A stretch of DNA of 64,000 bases from Diplocarpon mali (GCA_024741835.1 JAENRP010000194.1:17318-81317), one strand, 5' to 3'; counted from the first letter of the stretch, positions 20,401 to 34,411 are shown. Made by a program: numbers and translations. The notes: generated by a model not told the origin, from the sequence alone.

Positions 20401-23400
20401 CGACAGCCTTAAGAATAAAGAAGAAAGAGCTAAAAGATAATAGAAGGGTTTATTATACCATCTTGCAAGGTACTTTCTGATTAATTAGGATCTAGAATAG
20501 TAAAACAGTGGTTTGTTCATGATCTAGTTTCTAAGGGTTCGAAAGTAGAACTATAGCTACACTCCTGCGGTCCAAATAGTCTAATGACCTACAATTCAAC
20601 TACAAAGATACTAATGCAGAACCTCTAGGTCGATAGTACATAAGAATACTAGATAAGATAGAAGAAAGATTTCAACAACTTAATGTAGGACTAGGAAATT
20701 CGAAACCATAGAGTTATCGACAAAGCAAGTACTTAGACTATTGCTACAACTAGATGAGCCAGTCGAAAGTTGTGATAATCCTGGCCTTTCAAATGAACAA
20801 GGCTTTTCGCCTAATATTCCTATCTAAGCAGTTCAAGGTTGTTATGAAAACCTGTATAATGCAAAAGAGCAGGTGCTATTATAGTACTTAATTGATACTT
20901 TATGCATATCCAATTATTATAAAAGCTTCTAGCAAGTGTGCTTTCTTCAATATACTTATATATTTGTCTAGAAGAGAATATTTGCTTTTGGAAAGGACAC
21001 AAGCTTTTTTCTATATAAGCATAAGTTTATCATAACAGATGAATGACCCGTTATTATAAGTATCTGATAGATATTCTGTACATAAATAACCATAAATCTA
21101 TCAATAATACTTCAATAATATACTATAATTTTTGAAGATCCAGATCCAATCAAGAAGAATTTATACTTTGCCTGGTTCTATCTTATAGTCAATTCATTCA
21201 TGAAAATTAAGAGCTTTATTTATGATCTGTCTCAGTAGGCTGTCTGAAGGATAAAATTCAAGAAACTATTATATTAGTTCTTTAAAACTAGAGTCGCTAG
21301 ACTTAGTAATTTCCATGTGAGGGCAATAATACCAAAAATACTTCATCGTATAGGATTTCAAGATGTAAAGGACAAAAATAGATTATTATATTTCTTACTA
21401 CATTCATCATATGTACTTGATAGGAAACTGCTAGGTAAATTTATCAGTCGAAATAGCATATCTAAATGATACAAATGAAAATGTTCAAGGTTTTCAATCC
21501 ATTGAGCTCTTTGACCATGGAATAAAGCAGCGTATAAGTTGGACAAAGAAGGATCAGGGTTGCTATTGTAATTGGAATATTGATGTGGTATTTCTTTAAG
21601 TAGAATATCAGCATGAAACCGAGAGACCCTAGGTATGAAATGTCGCTTGACAAGCAGTACTGTGACCTAGAACATTACTGCCACTATCACAAATTGGCCA
21701 CCGCACTTCTCCTTGGCTACGAGTTGCAATGTAGGTGCAAAAGAGCTTTTCTATAGAGTATTCCAGGCAATTGAGAGGTATAATATACAGAGGATTTAAT
21801 TTGTAGTAATAATAGTTGCAAGAGCGCTTGAATCGCTGCAGCCGATGGCTTACTTTCAATCAGTAAAACCTGTGTCGATAAAAGATTAAAATCAAATATT
21901 TATGTAATAAAGAGGCAAATCCCAGACATGTATCTTGCTATGACCTATAATGCAACATGGGAGCAAACTTAATTGTGAAGAACCAAATTTGATCCTGCAG
22001 AATATACTATGCAATGATAAAAAAATTCAATGAAAAAACAACAAGAAAGCGAAACCAAGGTGAGCTATTCTGAGTAGGAACCTATTGAAATTGTCGAGGT
22101 GAAGAACTATCCCCAAAGGAGGTGAGCCATATAAAATGTAGTAATTGTTAAGTCTGGAGGCAGTATAGTGAAAGTTTGACAACTAGCTAGCATCTCTTTT
22201 ATCTTGCTGATAAATATGATATGACTCACTAATCAGTCACCTGAGATTTAACTCTGGGTTGCTAGCAGCCTGGGTTTAAAGAAAGGTGAATAGAAAATCA
22301 AAATGCAAGCAATGCAGTATTAACAAAACCGCAACAAAACTTTCAATATATTTGCTCAAGTCCAAGGAAAGCTATGGAGTATGAATTTACTAAGCTATCT
22401 GAAAGAAGAGCTCAAGCTAAGATGCAAAAGATAATAAATACGTATAACATGCGCTCTACTTGTATGTGTAAAGACAAAAACAGATGAGTAACTGTGTTGG
22501 GATAGCAGGATGGCATAGCGAAGAGAGTGAAACTCCTTCAGCCATATACGTCAGATCTTCCCGGCTCCATCTCAGTAACGACCCGCGCGTGGAGGCGTGA
22601 AGTATGACACGCGTTATTAGAACAACGTCTTTGGCTTTCAAGTTGGCTGCTTCTCATTATTCATAAAAATATATTATATTTTAATCGCCTTGCGGGGAGA
22701 GGGAGCACTGCAGTTCCTTCCTTCTTTATATATGACGTTGCACGACTCTTAGATCACCTCCAGGGCTGATTTATATAGGCTTGCATTTTCTCTCTCCACA
22801 GCCACAGCTGCCAAAAGCAGCGCAATAGCCAATTTTGCCGCCATAGGTATTGAGGATGAAGCGCAAATGCTTGAAGGCCATTGTAACTTAGCTGGTGCAA
22901 AGAAGAGTCACCTCAGAGCTCTCTGGATAAAGAGCCGTCTCCTGCGAGGAATGTATCCACGTTGGCCTTGTAAAGAATGTGCTCAGGGATGTGTTCATCA
23001 AGACTAGTTAGTAATCTGGATAAGGCACTTGAGGTGCCTGAGGCTGCTAGTGCCAACCGCACTAGCATGTTACTTTGCTTGTTATTAAAGTTGGTAGGTT
23101 AAAAGAGTCTGCAAAGCCGAGATTAAGTCCCTTCGACTACGAAATAATCAAACTCTGAGTCGAATAAAGGAAGAACTTTGGAAAACTTGGGGAAAAAAAA
23201 CCCCCCTTTCTACCACACTACTTCATTTATAAGTAGCCTTTGCTTTCGACCTCGATTTGCGTACTCTAGATTTTTTTAAATATAAACTTATATGTAAAGG
23301 AAACGCTTAACGAAGGATACGAAGGGGGAAAAGGCAGGTTATAGTATATAAGCATTAGAAGGAGAAGAGGAAGGAAAAGAATATATTTCGAAAGTTTCAT

Positions 23401-24392
23401 ATAAGTTAATATGAAGGGTTATAATCGAGAGCTGCAGCCGACTAGTAAGACGCTTAATATAATCAAATAAATAGCCGCGATTAGCATTAAGGGTTTATCT
23501 TAGAATAAAGAACCTATAGCGACTCTACTTATCAAATCACCTTTTGAATACATACTCGCCTAAGACCTAGAAGTAACAACTATCAACTAGGGTATAGTTT
23601 AGACCCTTATCTAGGGAATTGGGAATCATAGATGTAATAGGATAAATAGTCAAGATATAAAGAGTTTTTAACCTAGTTTCTCCTTATGTAAAAATCATCT
23701 ATAGCGTTTTTCGCTTATATTATACAGTTTAGAACTAATATAGCATACTAAAATGGAAAGAAAGAGTCCGTAGGTACCTATAGGAACTAGCCACAGGTTC
23801 GAGGACGGTTATACTAAAGACAACATTAGTAAAGTATAAGAGATGAAAGTTGACTCAGGGAAAGCCAGGGTCTGGACAAAGAAACTTGCTCTGGACTACA
23901 TGATATGCTCATACCTCAATGTACTTAAGCATACGTTTTACACTCCTCGCTTGTAGTTTTGGATCTCGATATATATAATGCGTTAAATAATATGTTAAGC
24001 ATTTGTCAAAACAGCGGCAGTTACCTATGTGAGGCAAGTGCTTGTGAGTAAATTACTACATACAAATGTACTAAAGAATAGGTTCTGCAAGGAAGCTCCA
24101 GTTATGACTGCGTCTGCTCCTAGGGTGTATCCCTGGACTACACAAATTGGGGCTGCTGGATTCGTAGCTAATTCATCACATCTTCAAGTTTTGGGAAATT
24201 CTAGGCTAGAGAAAAGACACTTTGGAACATATACTATAGAACCTTGAGATATAAAAACAAGGAGAAACTATAGGGTAGGACAACCACCATAGAGACTGGA
24301 CTGGCGAATTCAATAGCTAGGAACCTTTCTACTTGCGGGCATTCTTATACTAGTATATCCTATTTATATACAGCAGAAGACCGTCGCTATTT
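20401..24392. repeat. AT-rich relic block
   Basis: Strongly AT-rich and TA-dinucleotide-rich, with stops in all frames, interrupted by a short more GC-rich patch near 22450-22640. It looks like RIP-degraded repeat DNA, but apart from the dispersed repeat at 23101-23770 no family is recognised. A 72-codon frame at 24029-24247 has no known domain. Confidence 0.65.
23101..23770 (+). repeat. Dispersed relic repeat, copy 1 of 3
   Basis: Shares a long ordered series of words with 27560-28275 and 49940-50585: AGAGTCTGCA-like start, GGCAGGTTATAGTATATAA, GTTTAGAACTAATATAGCAT near the end. The first 60 bp or so of the other copies is missing. All three are in the same orientation. It could be a solo LTR or a non-autonomous element; no coding capacity is visible. 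Confidence 0.8.
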
Positions 24393-26282
24393 CTATTTCG
24401 ACCACTCCTTATAGCCTTTCTGCCTTTGTCTCGTATTCCAGCCGAGCTTACCGCTAATGCTCTTCACCCAGTCTTCGGACCTTCGCCCTTGTGGCATGAC
24501 ATTTGCAAACGGGTATCGACTAGCACTGATAGTCACATAATCCCCTGGTCTCAATTCGACTCTTTCCCTGCCGTCGAAGCTCGCCCAGCTGCTAGTCCGA
24601 GCGTCGTAAGGAACACCTACCCGGAGAACAATGGTGTCGGGGAGAATGATGGGACGAAATGAAAGTGTGTGCGCGCAGATCGCTGTTACGAGGATGACTG
24701 GGTTTTCAGGATGGCACAGAGAGCCACCAGCGGCGAGGTTGTAGGCTGTAGAGCCGGTTGGAGTAGCCACGCAGACGCCATCTGCTTGTACGGAGGTAAA
24801 GTGCTCGTCATCACCGAAGATTTCTGTGGAAGACATTGCTGCAAAGGTTAGACTTGCTGCCAAGTCAATGCACAAGAGTACTTACTTGGATTTGGTCCAC
24901 GGTCAACCACGATGTCGTTGAGGATCTCGTAGGTCCCATCGGGTCGATGTGTTCTCTCATCCTCTTTCTCTTCTCCTATCAACTCCTCCACGAGATCTCG
25001 AATCTGGTTCGAATCGTCCTCTTCCACCCCATCTTTCTTCTGACCATCTTTAAGACTTTCTCTACTCCTCTTTTGGCTCCTCATAACCGTCCCTTCAAAC
25101 CTCAGCCGTAGGCTGATCGTAACGCCATCCCTGAAAGCTTTCGTCAAAGTTTCTGCAAACTCGTCGTAGTCAAACTTGGTCAAGAATCCCAAACTGCCCA
25201 GTGCAAAGCTCAAAACAGGCGGGACAATACGTTGGAAGAGCCAACTAGCATAGAGCACTGTGCCATCTCCGCCGAGAGTTACCACAAAGTCGAATGCATG
25301 TGGCCGCGTCCTACACATCTCATTTGACCAGTATTGTAAACGTTTCGCGATCTTTACTTGGTCTTCTTGATGCGATTCATACTGCTCTTGCATCTCCTCT
25401 AGCAGACCTTTCGAGTTGAACTTTTTGTTGTCTCGTAGGTTATCTTCTACCCAGACAGTGTATCTGACTTCCCGCTCTGGACTCAATAGCCATTTGACTA
25501 CTTCTCTTGTGTTCTCAATCAAAGTCTCGTCATGCGCTTTCGTGAGCAGGAATACCGTTCGAACCTTCAGCTTCAATTTGATACTTCCAAGACGTTTAGA
25601 GAGTTCCCTTACTCCCCAAGCCATGTCTGACAGCTGCTTCTTCGTGAGAAGTCGACTATGCATAGCATTTGGCTCCTCCCCAGTCTGTACCTCCACTTGG
25701 TCCCATCGTGAATTTTTGCCTTCAATTTGTTTTTTCCAGGCTAGTTCATCTTGTTGGCCAGAGACGTTCGTATCTTCTCCGTTGCTACCGCCTTTCCTCT
25801 CCACAGGAGATTCGTCGTCAGGATTGACGTCATCCGCCGCGCTCCCTGTTCTCTTTTTGGCCAACGTCTCTGTGATCCCATTAAGTACTCCGCCTTGGGA
25901 GCTGCTGTCTTTCCTCTGGCTCTCAAGTAGTCCATGTACGAAGCACTCTGTGTTCTGCCGCCTTTGGAAGATTTGCGCAGGGCTCTCAGAGGAGACCAGA
26001 GATGACTTTCGGCGGTGGTCATTTTGCTGTTGGAAGACTACCTTCGTCGCATGTTAGCTATTGTAACATGTGACAAAGAGTATATGAGCTGGAGATTATT
26101 ACCTCGAGAGCACGATTATATTCGTCTGAAGCGCTGGAAAGAACCTGGCACTGAGGTTAATAGCCTTTCACAAGCATGCGCCTTTCCCTCTTACCTACTT
26201 CTTCTTGCGGAGTAACGGGACCTGGACCATTGAACTGGTGGCGCTCTGGCAGCTCGATTTGAGGAAGAGTAGACTGCGGCAT
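24393..26282 (-). CDS. NAD kinase (ATP-NAD kinase, Utr1-type)
   Basis: Three exons, 26195-26282, 24886-26037 and 24393-24838, give 561 residues. The start is the ATG at 26280-26282 (MPQSTLPQIELPERHQF); the 157-bp first intron ends after a GCTAAC branch and restores VVFQQQNDHRRKSS. Catalytic signatures are intact: VVTLGGDGTVLYASWLFQ with GGDGT at about 285-289, SFALGSLGFLTKFDYDEF, the exon-junction PNPTMSSTEIFGDD, and ATPTGSTAYNLAAGGSL. The enzyme phosphorylates NAD (or NADH) to make NADP for biosynthesis and oxidative defence. An extended N-terminus and an acidic insert (KKDGVEEDDSNQ) are typical of fungal cytosolic forms. The gene is an uncorrupted island with AT-rich repeat DNA on both sides. 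Confidence 0.95.
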
Positions 26283-28630
26283 AAGTGGTGTCGTGGAAGC
26301 ATTCTTGTTGCCTCCTTGTATTTGCTATTCAGATACTACGTGCACTGGCGGCATGATGACGTTGATTACCAGACTATGGACTGGAGTACCACATTCCAGA
26401 CACGCACTTTCGACCATTAATCCTTGGTGAGCCTGAGTTCAGACTCGTGCTACAGACATAACTACAATGGCTCTACTGCAGGATCTAATCATCGTTTAAT
26501 GATTCACCTCGCAGAACAGGGCAATATAATTAAAGGATATCTCAGTGCTGCTACTTCACTTATCGATAAACCTGCCTAATTTTCTCGATAGGAAAACTCG
26601 TATTCTAACCGAAGAATATTATGTAATAATTGGTTCAGAGCTCTTATTGAGGCATATTTATCTGAATCAATAGGAATTAGTCAAACTCGTAATTCAAATT
26701 ATTTTTATAGTATTATCAACTCGAGTTAGCAAGAGCCCATCGCTTGGGGCAATTGCTTTGGAAGATGTTAGGCATGAAGTGGAGTAAGCAAATGCACTGA
26801 AAGAGGAAAGCTTTAATACCACCTGCGATTATGTGTTGCATCGAATTAAGGGGATCTACAATTCATAGGAATTGCTTTAGTTTCTTCATAATTCTTGATC
26901 TTAAACATAGGATTTTTCTTCTTGATCTGTATTCAGTTCTCCCAACCCTCAACTTCATAGATACAGTCGTTTCACACTTTCCCCCTTTAACTATTTTTAA
27001 ATCAGTCAAGGTGGCAAAGACTTACGAATTACAATTTAAGCCGGAGGGTAACCTATGGTACTCGAATCTGCGAGATAGAAAACAGTCAAGAGTACGATGT
27101 ATGTAGTAGCAATATACTCATCTTTTATTTTACTTCAAAGACATTATTGGTGGAAAACCCACAGATTTACACTTTGCTACGAGCATACAAGGGAATCAAC
27201 TATCCCACCTAAAAATCACGTTTATTCCTACCTGCCCTAGCGTGATGGCTATGAGAATTTCATTCGCGTTTGTTGATGCCCAAATTTTAATATTAGGAGG
27301 AGGAGAAGGGGGAGGGTGGAGAGAAGGGTAATATTTAGAATTGAAGTTGTGTTCACAAAAGTACATTTTACTTAATTGATATGTACTTTCGAGATCTTGA
27401 AAATAAATCTATTGTTAAAATAGCCTTAACAGCAGCTTAGCCTTTGTGTTGGCTAACCAGCGTTTGAGATTTTACTGTTGTTTTTTGTTTCCCACAGATA
27501 GTACACATCAAAACCTACTCATCAGTCTCTACTACCAAGGGTAGTAGAGAGACGACAACTTAGCACCTATACGCCATGTCTCCTACGAACCTACAGATTC
27601 TTTAGATTTTCTCTAAAGAGTCTGCAGAGCTGAGGTTAAGTCTTCTTGACTATGAAATAACTAACCCTAAAGTTGAACTAAGCTAGAACTTTTCAAAAGC
27701 TTTAAAACGCTTTTATAAACGCCTTGCAAATTTGACCTTTACCTATGTACTCTAAGATAATATATAATATAAACTTATAACTAGAGAAACAACTTGATAA
27801 TAGTTATAAGGAAGAATAAGGCAGGTTATAGTATATAAAGAAAGAGTAAAGGAAAAGGGTGTATTATAGGACTGGTATGAGTTGATGGGAAGGGCTAGGG
27901 TAAATTAGCTGCCAATAATTAAAAAGATGCCTAGTAAACAAAGGAGTAAATAGTCGCAATTATATAAGGAGGTGTTTATATCCTCGGATAGGAGAGCTAT
28001 GTTAAACTTAAGGCGATTCCTTAAACCAGCTATTAATCTAAGGCACTCTTTCAAGACAAAGTTTAAGCTCAAGAGTTAGAGCCTCTTTTTCAATTTAGGT
28101 ATAAAAGGGGACTTTTATCTAAGGAATCGAATAGGACTAGGGACCAGATAGTAAATCGTAAGGAGTTTTTCAAGCTAGCTTTCTCCTTATATATAAAATA
28201 CAACTATATTATTTCTCGGCTATGCTATATAATTTAGAACTACTATAGTATATTAAAAGAGATAGAAAAACTACTGGCAGTAATGACTCGGCGTATAACT
28301 TAATATCCTAGGCTCTGAAATAGTTCATATTCTGAATGCTGAATAGCTTATACAAAAAGCTAGGCTTTTATATGAAAGATATCTTTGCTACATCTCTATT
28401 CTCAAGTGATCAGAACGCGGTTTATCTTATAGTTTTCAAGTACAGATTGAAGTTGATCTCTAGTAAAAATAATTTTCTTCTAAGCAGTTGAGCCCCCTTA
28501 GAGTAAAGTGTAGATCAGTCGGTTTGGCCCTCAGTATCTGCGAATACTTTATTACCAGTTAAACAAAAATTATATAAAACCGTATATAACCTTATAGATA
28601 TATTATAAACTAAACTTGGCAATATGCTAG
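26283..28630. repeat. AT-rich relic block left of the nested transposons
   Basis: After the NAD kinase promoter, composition turns AT-rich by about 26500. It contains a purine-rich GGAGGAG tract near 27297-27330 and the second copy of the dispersed relic repeat. No gene is seen. Confidence 0.6.
27560..28275 (+). repeat. Dispersed relic repeat, copy 2 of 3
   Basis: Same family as 23101-23770 and 49940-50585; starts around ACCTATACGCCATGTCTCC and ends near TATAGTATATTAA. Lies about 355 bp left of the outer Copia element. Confidence 0.8.
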
Positions 28631-28872
28631 TATTGCAAGTATGCCCGTCACATATTTATCATATGATCTATTATATGATATATTATATATATAATATATC
28701 ATATGACTTGCCATATGACTTAGTGGCAGCCCTTGTTAAATAGCTCGTAGTTAGAGAGCTCTTATAAATCAAGATATAAGACACCTAACATCATTGTTTG
28801 TACCTTATACTTCTTTGTACCCTCTCTTCTAGTTTACTATTAAGTTTACTATTAGAGAACCTCCTTGCTATA
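28631..28872 (+). repeat. Left LTR of Copia A
   Basis: 242 bp, starting TATTGCAAGTATGCCC and ending CTCCTTGCTATA, followed by GGTTATAAGCCCCG, a plausible primer-binding site. Confidence 0.92.
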
Positions 28873-30315
28873 GGTTATAAGCCCCGCATGCCTATAAATA
28901 GCATTCGACAAATTCCATCGATTAGAGTCTTCTTTACAAACGAAAAGGCTGATCGATATTTTGAGTTTTACTTAATTAACAATATATAATAAGCGTTATT
29001 TCAATAATAAAATAGTAGCTACTCCCCTTTTAAAGCGCTACGTAATAATCTAAGCTTATATAAGATTCGTTACTATAGCTGAATCATTAGGACTAATAGC
29101 TGAGATTACTAGCTTAATTGCTAAAAGTACTCTACTACTTAAATCACCTATTTTTAAAGGGACTAATATATAGTACCTTAAACTCGAATTCAATAGTTTA
29201 TCTCCTCCTCTTCCTCCTTCTCCTCCTTTCGATAACTCTATATATATATATACAAATAAGATATTATTATTATCTTTAGCTACCCTTAGCCTCCTTAAGT
29301 CTTAAAAGCTTAAAGGCGCAAAGGACTATAGCTAATAGAGGAATAAGGTTTTAAACCTTGCAAAGTCAAACGCCTTAACTATGCATTTCTATATAAAAGC
29401 TAGAATATATACTCCACCTAAGGTTGACTTATAGGACCGTTCTATTATACTTAAGGAAAGGGACAATTAGATTAAATAAGAAGCTAAGGAATCTTAAATA
29501 AAGTTTGCTATTATACTTAATTATAAACCAGGCCTACTAGCTTATATAAAAGGCGATAAATCTACCTTAGATATATAGAAAGCTCTTTAAAAATAGTACA
29601 AAGGATCTGGAATAGTGCTTAAATATAATGCTATCCAGACCTATATTACTATTAAATATAATAACTTTAATTCACTTAAAGCTTATATTATCGCCTTTAG
29701 ACTTTCAATTACTAAATTAGAAGCTTTCGACTTTGCCCCTCCCTCTTACTAGCACCCTATTATATTTATTACTAGCTGTTCTAATAGATGGCCTATTTAG
29801 GCAGATTGATAACGTTCTAACCTTCGCTTAGCTATAGCAGCTAGACGAAAATCAAAGATTACGCTTAAAGCTCTTATTAAAGATATTACTAATAAAGCTT
29901 AAGCCTTATAAAGTTTAAAAATAAATAGAACTATCTTATATAGTAATAAATCGGCTAGCAAGCCGTATTCCTTTAACTATAAGAAGTTAGAAAATAAAGA
30001 AGGTTTCAAAGACTTAAAGAAGAGCACCTTTAGGAATACTATTACCTTTCCTAACTCCTCCTATCCTTATTGCAAGCAACCAGAGCTATATCATAAGGCA
30101 GAAGATTGCTTTGCAATTAATAAATCGAAAAGAGAGACTTAAAAGAAGGATTCAAGGAAGAAGTACGTATTCTATTACCTTAAAGGTAAGGACGATAAGT
30201 CTTTGCTATTATTATTACCAAAAGGTAAGAAGCCTTTTAAGAAGATTCAAAAGGAAGACGAAGAGTCAGATAATGATCTCTTTAGGCATACTATGCTATT
30301 ACTAACCCTAGGGCC

Positions 30316-30417
30316 AATTCTCACTCGCGAGCCAGGCCTAGGAGTCAATTCCTTACTAAGAGGCGATTCTTCTTTAAGACCGATTTCCACTCGCAGGCCA
30401 GGACCAGGAGTCAGTTC
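30316..30417. repeat. Palindromic 35-bp units, copies 1-2 (reverse orientation)
   Basis: Units at 30316-30350 and 30382-30417 within the Gag-protease region of Copia A. Both carry the core in the orientation ACTCGCGAGCCAGGCCTAGG or similar. They are translated in frame as TREPGLGV and TRRPGPGV, inside an open frame (30203-30457). Confidence 0.85.
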
Positions 30418-31795
30418 TTTTACCTCTTGCTTCTTATTAAAATTAAGGAATCGTTAGCTATATAATATAAGTGCTAATAAGCATATTTCCAATAATCTCT
30501 TTAAGTTCACTTCTTATACTACTTAAGACAATCTACCCTCTTTAAGTACAGTTAATAGATCTATTCAACCTCTTAGCGTTAGTACTTGCAAAGTTAATAC
30601 ACTTAAATCTAATAGAAAGGTATATATTCTTAAGTTAATTAATACTTTCTATATACCTTAATCATCTATCTGCCTATACTTAAATAGTAAACTTAATAAA
30701 ATCAAAGGTTTCTATCGAAATAGTAAGCTATTCCTATCTAATAAAAAGGAAATTTGCACTATCGATAATAATATATATATTAATAAGGAATAGCCTTTTA
30801 CTAATTCCTTTAATTATATAAGTGGATATGCTCTCTTAGCTGCAATCGAGAATGGACCTCTTAATATTAAGCTCTAGTACTATCGATTAGGCTATGCTAG
30901 CTTATAAATAGTTAAAAAGACCCAATTTGCTATTACTAATATGCAAATCAAGGAAACGAAATTAAGGAAGATGCGAATTTACGCTCCTTGCGAGAAAGGC
31001 AGACCTCTTTAATATATTAATAAACGTTTAGCTCGCCCTCGACCTACAAAGGCACTTAACGAATTATATATTAATATAGTTCATCTAAAGCCAATTAGCC
31101 TTAACGGTTATAAATACGCTTCCATCTTTACTTGCGTAGCTATAATAGCTAAGTAGGGATAGACTTATATAAATAAATCTAATACCTTTAAAGCAAATAA
31201 GAAGATAATCAGCCTCTTATAAACTTAGTATAATTGTATAATCAAGCGTTAGAGAACTAATAAAGGCAAGGAGTACTCTCCTATATAAATGTAAATACTT
31301 ATAGAAAACCTTAGCATAATTTTAAAGGAATCTACTCTATATACGCCAGAATAAGATAGCAGATCGGAATAATCAATTTGCATACTAATAGAAAATTTAC
31401 AAATAGCTATAATTAACTAAAATATCCCCTCCTTTCTTTAGCCTTACCTCTTTCTTTCGATAATATATATCACTAATCTTACTGCCTTTAATATTCTTAA
31501 TAGCAAGACTCCATATAAGGTCTTTTAGGATAATATCGAGCCTAATAAGCCTTATACTCCTTTAGTTAAGTATCTTCGAGTACTAGGCTATCGCGTCTAT
31601 ATATTAATTAAGAAAGAAAGGCAAACTAAAAGTAATAAACTCACTTTAAGAGCAAAGGTAGGTACTCTTATTAGATTTAATAGTAGAAGTATCTATCAAA
31701 TCTATATATTATTATAAATAAGTGAAAAGATTATTCGATTATCTTACGTTCGATTTGATAAAGACGGCCTAATTATAGAGCCGCAATTAAAAGGT

Positions 31796-31929
31796 GATTT
31801 CACTCTTAGGCTAGGACCGCGAGTCAATTCTGACTCTTATGATTTCACTCCTAGGCCGGGACCGTAAGTCAATTCTGACTCTTATAATAATAATAATTTT
31901 ACTCCTAGGCTAGGACCGCGAGTCGATTC
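31796..31929. repeat. Palindromic 35-bp units, copies 3-5 (forward)
   Basis: Units 31796-31830, 31841-31875 and 31895-31929, with starts 45 and 54 bp apart (multiples of three). They sit in the linker between the integrase and reverse transcriptase regions of Copia A and translate as FTLRLGPRV, FTPRPGP-stop-V and FTPRLGPRV. Confidence 0.9.
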
Positions 31930-33104
31930 AAAAGAAGCTAATAAAGTTAAGCTTCTAACTCTAAGAAAGAGAGGAAGACCTCTTAGTTTAAAGAACAAGG
32001 CTTACCCTTAGCCTTTTAAGAAGAGAGCTACTCGCTTTACTGCTTTTAGATTCAAAGCTAATAACTCTAATAATAAGGAAGCCTATTTAAGCGCCTTCCA
32101 TATAGTCTTACTTAACTCTCTATACCTAAATGACCTAAAAACAGTCGAATAAGCCCTCTCTTATACTAATGCTAATAAATGGCAATCTATAATCAACTTT
32201 AAGTACAATTCCCTTGCTTATAAGAACATATAGGTAGTAGTAAAACGCTTAGAACTCTTTAAAGACGATAGAGTACTTAGATCAAGGCTTATCTTTAAAA
32301 TTAAAAGAGACTAAAATAGGGAAATCTCCTAATAGAAGGTCAGATTCGTTATATAAGGCTATATGCAATAATAAGGTCGAGATTATAACTAGACTTTTGC
32401 TAAAGTATGCAAATCTGCGGTTTAAAAGATCGCAATTGCGCTTGCAGCGCTATATAACTTTAAGCTAGATCAGTTCGATATTAAAATAGCTTTCCTTAAT
32501 TCAAAAGCTGACTTTAATATCTATATCAAATTACCTCTTAAATACACTTAAGATAAGGTTGTTCTTTTACCTTAAGAATACTATCTTAAGCTTCTTAAGG
32601 CCTTATATAGCTTAAAGCAATCTTTATAACTATAGTAATAAAAGCTATAGTTTAAGTTGCAAAAGCTCGATTTTCAACCTCTCGATACTAATAATTGCAT
32701 ATATATCAACTGCGCCTCTTAGATTCTTATTGTCACCTATATCGACAACTTCCTTATAGTAGCTAAGAAAGGTAATATATATAATAAGTTCAAAAGAGAT
32801 CTTTGCAACCTCTTTAAGATTATAGGTAGCGAACCGGCTAACTACTTCTTAAGAGTACGTATAGTCAGAGATCGATAAAATAGAACAATCTTACTTTATT
32901 AAGATGCTTATATTAATAAGGTTCTTAAACGTTTTCATATAACTAATTGCAAGAGCGTACTAACTCCTTTTACTAATAGCTATAAAGTTCATATAATCAA
33001 ATTTAAAGGCTAAGCCACTCTATAGGAAGTAAAGCTATATTAAAAGATCTATAGTTCTTTATAGTACCTTACGCATTATACGCGTTAGGATATACTATAC
33101 TACT

Positions 33105-33358
33105 TATTACGGCCGCATTACGTACACGGTTATGTCACGTGTTAGTCAGGTGTACGAAGTCAGGTGCCCGCTAAGGTAGCAAGGTGGCTAGATCATATGC
33201 ACGCTAGTAAAGCACCTGTACTTATTCTAAAAGAGCTCTACTAGAGACCTCTCTTCTTCTTTATCTTTTCTTCTTAATTATATAGCGTACCTCTTAAGGT
33301 AATACAATTAGCATTATTCGATTCTCGCCTTTTATACGCTTAAGAGCGAGTTATAATA
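33105..33358 (+). repeat. Left LTR of Gypsy B
   Basis: 254 bp starting TATTACGGCCGCATTACG and ending GAGTTATAATA; pairs with 40003-40256. Confidence 0.92.
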
Positions 33359-34411
33359 TAAGAAAAGATCAATTCAACCTTTATTAAGAAGCTTAATATC
33401 TACTACCTTTAGAATCATTATTTCAAACTACCTTAAGTAACTTGATCTTTCGATCTCAACTTCTATTACAAATTGCCTTAAGCAACTTATACGTAGCGCC
33501 TAGATCTTACTAATTTAGTTTTTAAAGAAAGCTGAAAAACGACCTTCAAATATAAGATCAGCTCATTTTTTCGACCTCTTACCTCTTCTATTTGGCAAAT
33601 AGAGATTTACCTTTAATTTCAATTCGAAAAAATTTTATTTACTATACCTTTGCTTTGCTAGCGTAGGCTGCTACCTAAAGCGGTATAATAGCTTTTCTCT
33701 TCTTAACTTTCTCCCTCCCTTATAAATAACTCTATACCACTCTTTTTTTTTTATTAACCTTATACTTGTTGACAACTCTCCTTATACTCTTCGAAGCTCC
33801 TTACTCCTTCTTTCGAAACCCTTGAATATAACTCGACTCTTTAAAGACACCTCCTTGCGAATATATTATCGACCTTCTCTATACTTCCCGTCGACTTATA
33901 CTTGTCGACCTATACTTATCAACTCTTCCTTATACTCTTTGAAGCTCTTTACTCTTTCCTTCGAATACTTAGGTACGAAACTAAAGGACCTATACCTATA
34001 TATATATATAAAGACTTAGTTAGCCTTAGTAGGTTATACTATACTATTAGAGACTAGGTTAACTTTAGTAAAGTAATAAGCTTTAGATTCCTAGACCTTA
34101 CTTTCCCAGATTTGCACTATACCCTTAAGCAACCTTATTATAATTCCTAATTAGTAAAGAGAAGTGATCCTAAAGTAAAACCTTCTTTTTTAAGATCTAT
34201 AAACCTACAATACTTTAATATATACTTTATTAAAAGGCTTTAAGAATATATATAGCTCTGCCTATACTAATCTTCCCCCTTTTAAATAAGTTACTATTTA
34301 GCATTAGGTCCTTTTAGATTAAACTAGATAATATAGAAAGAGTTAGTACTTATAACCTCTAATCTTATACTACTTAAGAGAAGTAAAAGGTTAACCGCAC
34401 CTCTACTACTG

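Larger units (their letters stand above)
28873..33104 (+). pseudogene. Copia A Gag-integrase-reverse transcriptase remnant
   Basis: Readable motifs with RIP-type stops. A decayed Gag zinc knuckle (YPYCKQPELYHKAEDCF, first Cys now Tyr) lies near 30061-30115. An integrase zinc segment reads YYRLGYASL, and APCEKGRP near 30880-31010 precedes the integrase core PISLNGYKYASIFTCVA near 31090-31140. The reverse transcriptase motif FKLDQFDIKIAFLNSKAD is near 32460-32520, with IVTYIDNF at the YVDD position near 32728-32752. The frame is interrupted at 33104 by the Gypsy insertion. The remaining reverse transcriptase-RNase H linker is at 40257-40367. Confidence 0.88.

Noticed and set aside
24029..24247. 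72-codon frame downstream of NAD kinase
   Set aside because: No known domain, no signal peptide, embedded in relic DNA.
28671..28705. ATATAT palindromes as a possible centromere-like or origin motif
   Set aside because: They are part of the Copia A LTR and recur in its partner LTR.
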